Assembly (NCBI GenBank): GCA_028023455.1 | Contig: JAQFVV010000158.1 | Location: 558,001-622,000 of the forward strand | DNA: 64,000 nt | DNA from: Epiperipatus broadwayi | Lineage: Eukaryota > Onychophora > Udeonychophora > Euonychophora > Peripatidae | Direction of reading: 5' to 3' | Shown: one piece after another, positions 53,101-62,100 of the stretch | How the letters are laid out: each line of letters begins with the position of its first letter | Position numbering within the stretch: position 1 is the stretch's first letter | Notes under the pieces: model-generated | What the model saw: only the letters and a program-made list of their open reading frames with translations | Databases searched by the model: none | What the model was told of the DNA's origin: nothing | Position numbers and translations under genes: made by a program

Positions 53101-56100
53101 ATAATAAGAAATTTAATCTGTTAAACTCGCAGGAAGCAAATGCAAACCTATGCCAAGACTAGCATGTCATACAATTTACCACTTAATTATATTAAGTTGA
53201 TAATGATTATAATAATGTAATAGGAAATAATTCTTTCATATGTTTTATGAATTTTATTAATATTTTTTCTTTTTAAAATTTATTACTGTGACATTTATGA
53301 TTTATTATATATATGTAAAAAGAATTTGTTATCGTGTTATAAAATTTTTTTTTTCAAAACTATCTTTTTATTATATTCCAATTAATATAATTATTTGTCT
53401 TGTAAGTTTCAAAAATAGATATATTTTCCAATAAGGTATCCCACAATTTCATCATACCAACCTTTTAATAACAAATATATGTTCTAATTAAAATTAACTA
53501 CAAAACTTCATGTTTAAGCATCTAATACTATGTAAAATTCATTTTGACTTTGAGACAATAGCTGAAATATTCTTAATGCAAATTTTACATTCAATGATAC
53601 ACATAACATAACCTTCTTGATTATCTAAATTTATCTATAAATACCATTGTGGCCAAAAAATCATTAATTAATATTCAGTACAATGTCATATTTTGTCTCA
53701 TCTTATTTTAAACTATCATGCATATGAAATAATCAAATACCAACATGATATGACTCTCTCAGTTCATTTACATAGATCCAAGAGCAGGTTTCATCACTTG
53801 ACTTTAGAATCATCTACTGAACAATTAATAAATATTAATAGGATAGTGCTCTAATATCTATCTCTGAATCCTAAATCTTTAATGATGAAGGCAAAAACAA
53901 GAAATAAGTCTAGGGATGTGGATATTTTAGTATTATATCATCTGATATTCATTGATTACGCAGCTTATAGTAGATGGCTCAAGAATAGGGTGAAAAAACT
54001 ATTCTTTAAATAATCTACCACAGTCTCTAAAAATTTATAGTAATTACTTGAGAATCTCAGGTACTGAATCCTACCATCAAAAAGTAATGCATGACTGGAT
54101 TTAGCACTATTCAATGCTTCACTGAAAAAAAAATTTAAAGACAGTTTAAAAAAAGTATTATAAAATTAATTTTCTACTAATATAATATTTATTATTTCCT
54201 GGGTATTTTTATGAAATTTCTAGTAACTTATGAAAATTTGACTCAAAATGGAATAAGATGAAATGATCATAAGCATTCTACACAGAATCACTCACCAACC
54301 AACTGAACATTAGATAAAATGATTGTGACGCAATGAATAGTGTAATTATAAAAAATAAACATTAAGAATAGTCTAGCAAATAAATCTTAATAAACAAAAC
54401 TGCTACTTATATTTTGCATTTGTAACTAATAACAAATAAAAACCTCAACATGCGGTAAAGCATTATTACTTGTCTAGGATAGTCAAGAAAAGAGTATACA
54501 TTTGCAATGTAGGAAATCATTTCTTTATAATAATTCCCTCCAAATAACCAGACACAGTAGTCATTCAGGAGTGTAATCATTGACAAATATTTAAAGATTT
54601 ATTTAATATTGTTTAACAATCAAACAAAAAAGTATTATATGCTGTCTACTATTAATAATATGCAGAAAAATGTATTCCATGTTTATATGAGGTGTCATAT
54701 CCTGAAGAATAAACATAATGGCATTCTTTCCAAATTTACAGTTAAAAAAAATAAAATACTAATATTTGTCTGAAGGTTTGTAATGATGGTATATTATAAG
54801 ATGTGATATGTTGGACTATTTCCATCATTTCTATACATTTAACATTCATTCATAAATGATGGAAATAGTTCAACATATCACATCTTACCCATATTTGATT
54901 TAGAATTTTGATATAAATTTGTCTGAACATTGCAGCATTTTGTAAATATGAAAAAATTCTGTCCATGAGTTACCGATTTCAAGAACCAAGTAAGTAATTC
55001 TAAAAATAAGACTGACTCATATTTACTTGAAATAGCTTTATTTATATCCATTTTTATTAAAAATAGAATATCATAATGAATAGAAATATGAGGTGCTCTT
55101 CAAAATTGCATTCAAAATACATCTTTTGGTTAAATAACATCGATATGCATGTTAAAACAATAATGTTATATACTTGACATTTAGTTTATTTACTGCAATT
55201 CTAATATTGGTATAAGATATTCTGAGAAAAATCGCAAGAATATGACTGGATTATACTTATATGAATGTTAAATCAATAATGTTATATACTTGACATTTAG
55301 TTTATTTACTGCAATTCTAATATTGGTATAAGATATTCTGAGAAAAATCACAAGAATATGACTGGGTTATACTTAGAAGAAATTTACCTATTTGAACTTT
55401 TAAAAGCTCAGAAAGATTGATTCAATGATGTTTAAATTATTTATGTATCTGGTAATAATGATAACATTAATACAAGGCAATATAAATACACTGAAATTTA
55501 ACATCAGAACAAAATACCTAAAATGCATGCTACAATATAAAATAATAGATCATTTGTGTACATAGTGAATAGTTCTAAAAAATAGGGAAACCCTGAACAA
55601 AACTCTTAATGAGTCTAAAATGTGGTAAGATATTCAAAATATTTTTAAACATGTTGGTTCATTTTTTGACTACTCATGTATAAAATTTAGAATCTTCAAG
55701 ATTAGCATAGACTGATATTGTCAAAAATTGTCTTAATATCAACTTAAATTGCTATCAAATCTATTACGTAATGTATCTTAAGTGGGAAAAAGTCAAAAGA
55801 AAAATAAAGAGATATACTGTAATGGTTAAACATGTATAATTTGCTAACAAGACTGAGAGAGCAAGCAGACGCTCTTAACCAGCATGCACAAGGGTATGGC
55901 TATCCCCATGATCCTAGTTTAAACCCCTGCCTAAGCTTCCTAGTCTCTACTATATAATTAACACCCTTGACATTAACATACCTTCCCCCCCTTTTTATAT
56001 AGCTCTGCTTAGCTCAGAGATATGCATAGACTCTTAACTTAATTATTACTTTAACTCTAATTATAGGATTCCAATCAGTAATGAGAATGACAATAAATAC

Positions 56101-59100
56101 TATTATTTTTTAATAAACCAATACAGTGGCTTTCTTAGGTACACATTATGGTTAGGGGCTGTTTACTGAACTTTACATATAGTCATAGATATCAATAATA
56201 TGCATAAGTAACAAAATAAGGGTGTTGTATTACTTATCCACTGGGTAATAAAATAATATTTATCAAATCATTATGGGTTAATTTTAATTACATTCTATTT
56301 CTTTATTTTATTATTCCTAGGGGCCTTATGATATCCAAACTAAATATAATGTAACATAGGGTTATGGCTATATGCATATGCATAGAGATAATAAGGAGGA
56401 ATAAGAGTTGCGGGACTACATCAATTATGTGTGGCTCAATAACTATCATATAAAGTGGGATTGAGCTTTGCGATCTGAAAATATGATTCATGAAACAAAG
56501 TTGAATGTCCTAGGCTGCAAGGATGTTTCTGCTTCTAACCATAAGTGTACTATATGAGGAAAGTAGATGCATGAAATGCAGCAGGGTTTGGGGACTGAAA
56601 TCTTCTGTCCTACAACTCTACCTAGTCCAGTGATAATATTTATACATTTGAAGTATTATGAAGGTTCACTGGACACATATTTAATATAGCAGGCACTGGA
56701 CACTTTGCATAAATTAATAACTAGTGAATCATATTGTAAGGTAACAGAAATATTAGGATAGCCTCTGATAATGCACACCTCTTATGCAGTATGCAATAAT
56801 GGGTATAATAAAATATAATATTAAACTAAGTTATGCCTATGCTTAACATTAAGTAACAAAATATTCATATAATTATTATGCTCACATCTCTATGTAACGA
56901 AATATAGATTTATAAGAGTTCTAGCTCATCTATCCATAATTATAGCTTATTAATCTAGCTAAATATATTATAATAATGGAGAGATTACTAAACCCATAAT
57001 AATTGATCTCCAATCCGGTCTCCATCATGTTAGATTTATAAATTAGAAAAATTGCAATTCGCTCTTAATTTTACATATATAGAGTGATCTTACATACATA
57101 TATATATTTGGGAACACGAATTGTTATTCAAAAAAAAAAACTCAAGTAATAAATGACTTACTCGTGGAGAACCATATATTAAAGAAGAAATCAATTGACT
57201 TATTTATTTATCATAATTTCTATATGGGGCACACCTAAACAAATATAATTGTAAAAAAAAACTAAAAGTAATATCACTCGTCATCGATGATGGGAGGAAA
57301 GAAAATCTAAATAATAAAATCAATGTCATATAAAACTTTTAACTTTTATGCAAATAATCTCTACTCTTGACTTATATTCACTCTGGGGATGTCCCTTGAA
57401 ACACCATGAAGAGAAACACAAGATGGAGTTTGTATTTTATTAAACAAATCCCTCCATCGTTTAACTCTACAAATTAAATAAGATTAGCTAAAAAAAAATC
57501 ATAATTAAACATTTTTAGCCCAGCAAACTTACATTATAAAAAATCTAAAAAAATATTAAAAATTTAAAAGAACTAATGTGTTTATATGTTATAGTTATAG
57601 TTAGGAAATTGTTTAAACATATTTTTATATTTAAAATAGTAAAACTTTATAAGAGTTTACTGGCATCTTCGTGTAGTGGATCAAGCACTTGATTTGAGAA
57701 AGTCTATTAATGATGGACAATGATTTATCGATAAGGCAGTGAAATGACTGGAACATAGCACACCTCCTATTGGATCTCATCTCATGATGTCACTCTCCTT
57801 CGCCGATGACCCTAGAAAAGCCGGCATCAAACTATTCACTCATTTTTGGTCTGTAGCTTCTAAAAATTATAATTTCTTTCTCGTTTCTTTTTCTCTCTCT
57901 GACTGACTGATAATTGATTGTCGCTGAACTCCTCTCTTATAACAAGGCATTTTATGAGTTTATATACCCTTTAAGGTGTCTTGGGAAGCTTTTAAATTTC
58001 ATGAGATGATTTTATGGATTTATTTAGTTAATAGGTTTTCTATTAATTTTTCCTTACTTATTTTTCCTTCTTATTCTATCTTATCTTCGTTTCCTGCCTC
58101 TTTTGTCTTTATTTTGTATTTAGCATCTTTTTGACACATCCTCGCCACAAAGGTGTTGAACCATAACTATATTGTTGATTCTTACAACTGATTTAAAATA
58201 AGGCACCGATTTTTACTTAGTTAATGGATTAATTCCATTAGCAAATCTTTTCCCTCTTAACTTACTTTACATAATTATTTATTTTAACTTTAATTTTTAC
58301 TTTAAATTTACTTTCAGACTATTTTCTATTTTAATATATATAATACAATTGCACACACACACACACACCAATTATTTATGTGTGTGAGGATTTAAGGGAA
58401 AGATGGTGGAATTAAAGAAAATGAAGCAAGCTGAGCATATATGCACCACTTCTGTACTGAATGCAAATATATGGATAAAGGCTACTCAGGAAAAACAAGT
58501 TAGTTGATATAAAGAATAAGTTTTTAATAAAATAAATATGGTGAAAAAAAAAGAAAAATTGGGAAAAAAGATATAGTAAATTAAAAAGATAGTAAAATTT
58601 ATTCGCTTATTTGATATGTACTCCTTCACATATATCTAGCAAGTTTAATAATTGAACCAAAGAAAATTTTGGAGATAGAGAATTGATAGGATTAGAATTG
58701 AAAAATATATTGTGGTTATATGAAAACAAGAAACATATTATGACTGAGAATATATATGAAAATGGATTGGGCAATAGTTTGACATTTAAGGTTTAGGAAA
58801 AATCTTTAGAAACTAAAAAAAGGATGGCACATAATAAATAAATATGGTACATAGAAAATGTAGATTGTGAAATTATATGTAAAATATAATTTTGAAATAT
58901 GTGGTTTTGAAGAGGGAAAAAAACTGATACTGGAACATAGGTTATGAATTACTTAAAGTATTTGTTCATATTCAAAATCAAAATCTCATCGATAATGTTG
59001 GATCTCATGATATATCTTCCACTCGCCCTACTACATATGCTTTTTCCAAGATAATCACCATAATTTCTATTAATTCATTAATATTGTGAATTCAAAATTA

Positions 59101-62100
59101 GTAAAGTAATAAAAATCATGAAGGTTATATTGAAAAAGGTGAGGGAGGAGAGTACATTATAATGACTAACATTTCAGATTCGATTATCTGAAAAAAAAAA
59201 GACTTTCGAAAGAAAGTAAAAAAATCAATTCATAAGATTACAATATTTTAACAGCTTTTTTTTTTAATATTATACTAAAAAATTTATATAATACATTTTA
59301 GAAAAATTCAACTTAGCAAGCACAGATATTAATTTTAAAAAAGTAAAGAAATGTTAAGTTTTAAAAGCATTTTGTTTCTCACAAGCTATGAAGAATCTTA
59401 AATGCATATGGACAAAAAAAAAAGCTGATGCTATTTTTCTTAAAATTTCTGAAAACAAATAACTTCTCTCAAATTCTAAACTCCATAATAAGTATTCACA
59501 TTTAAATATTTCACAAAAGTTTTTAGAATGATAAAACTACTTTGTCTATCGACAGAAACGATTTTTTTTATCAGAAACAGAGAAGCTTAGGTTTATACTA
59601 AAAAAAAAAAAAAGTGAATTAAAAGTTCTCTTCATACCTTTTAAAATAACTGTTATATAAAAAAATTGTTTATTTAAAATAAATACATACTAATAATAAT
59701 CATATATCAAGTAAATGTTATAATTAATTGAAAAAAATCTATCTCAATTATAATTTTTATTTTACTTTTAATTTTTTGGCAAAAAAAATTCTATACTATA
59801 CATTTTGTTTTGAGATGCCCTGTTAAACATTTATCACTCTGATTCCCTAGATTATTCTGTATTTTCTTCCATTTCCTCTTCAGAAAATAGTTTTGTAGAA
59901 TTTAGCTTTTTCAAAAAATTTAGATATTAAAACTTATTTCCTTTTATGACCGTCTAAGATGCTCAAGAATTTTCAAATTATAAACATCCGGTTTAAGCTT
60001 AATATTAATGGAAATCTATGCAGTCTACGCATGCGCTTTTTACATCTTCATTTCCATCTTTCTTTTTTTCTAGTTTCAGAAAAGGTAAGTTTTATTTTTC
60101 TACGATTTTTGTGATCAAGTAAGTTGAATTTTTTTTATCTTTCTCTGAGATTTTTCATTGTTAACGGAGTAATATTAACCCTGAAAATTACATTTTAAAA
60201 AAAGACAACTTTTTACCGATGTATTTAGAAGAATGAACATTATTGGGAGCCGATGGTAAGTAATTATTTTTATATATTTTTTAATTATTACTTTATTTTT
60301 ATATATTTTTTAATTATTATTTGAATTTATATTTGATAAAAAATATACTAAAAAATTATTATTGAAACTAACATATATGCTGATCAAAAAAATAGCTTGT
60401 GATTGTGTAAATGTATATCATGAATTATCTGCATTTTTTTGGTAGGATGAGGGCTTGGGTCCAGTATTTGAATTAGGTGATATGAGACAAAGATAAACAT
60501 ATTTTGCAAATATTATAACCCAATTTAAATTTTTCTATAATGTCTTGTCTGCATTTTAATAATAATAAAAATACACAAATGCTAAAAGTAAAGATTTTGA
60601 CAGTATATAAATTGAGGCAGATTATACATTAATGTAATGTAAATTTCAGAGCTGCATATCAGAGGTGGCAGTTGATGAAGCTATTATTAAATTTATGGTC
60701 ATAGTAGCTGAAGGAATATAAGCCCTTAAAACCTATAAAGATAGAATAAATAATACTATATCGTACTGACTCTAAACTACTAACTTATGTTTCTCAAGCT
60801 TAACTCTATAATGAATTTTGTATTTATTTTATTTTATTATTTTATTTTGTATATAATGACTATTTTAGTAGTAATTTTTAACAAATTACAAACATTATTG
60901 AAGTTTTTTATTATAACATTCAAATTATACTAATTATTGATCAATATTAACTACTTGTTATAAAGGATATTATTAGGGATGACACATATGGAAATACATT
61001 TTGAAGGCCTACTAATGTCTTTATTCTATGAAGTTTTCAAATGATGGATTACCTGAGGTAAGTATTAGTGTATACCAATTTTTTAGAAATTTTATGATGA
61101 ACCCAACTAACCTACTAACAAAAATATAATTTTATGTTGTATGCATGATAATTTTGAATTTATGAAATAATATGAAAATAATTATTAGAAATATTAACTT
61201 TTATTCTTTTTTTTTATTACTTTGAATATCAATGACTATATTTTTTTTCAGTTTAATTACATTCTTTGGTGTTTTATGTTTCAAACAATATATATTATGT
61301 CATTTTTGAGTAATACAAACTTAAGTTATGATAAAATTTGTGGCTTAAAATAATTTTTTAAATATTCAATATGGCTGCTTCATTAGCTTATGAGTCAAAA
61401 GATTTGAATCATAGTTTGGAGTAATATAACCTCACAGTAATCTACAATTTTTTAATTTTTAAACTATATTTGACATTTACATATATGGGCTCGTTAAAAA
61501 AAAAAACCACTTGTCTAGAAGGCAAAAAAGAGGGCAATTGTAAGGTGGTGATACTTAGGTTTTTCCATATAGCTCCTAAATCACTGTTAAATGTTTAATT
61601 TAACAAAAATGCTATCAACATTGCAGAGATGACATTGAAATTATAATTCTCTTATGTTTTGTTATGAATTAATAATTAAAATTATATTAAACAAACTAAA
61701 CATACATTATAGTCAGCCAAGCAGCTGTCTAATTTGCGAAGTGCTGAGGTTCTATCAGTTGACCACACTACTAGTTTCGCAATCATTGGATCATAATGCA
61801 CTGAGACTTCATCTCCTGTGGAATAAAAAAGGTAATTAATTCAAATTCCTGTTTATTATTATACATGATCATCTCTGCAGCTAACCTTGCCGAACTCCAG
61901 TTTCAATGCGGGTGTGACAATCTGCTAATGGAGTTGACAAATAAAAAAGTTTACCAGCACCGGGAATAAACCCATTGTCTGGATCTTCAGCATATATTCG
62001 TGCTTCAAAGGCATGTCCATTTAAATTAATATCATTCTGATTCTGTGGCAGTTTCTCACCACTTGCAACCTGAAAACATTGAATGATAGACAAGATTTAC

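Noticed and set aside
55980-57450. Possible mitochondrial DNA insertion, because the composition differs from the flanks
   Set aside because: No mitochondrial protein, rRNA or tRNA reading could be found on either strand.
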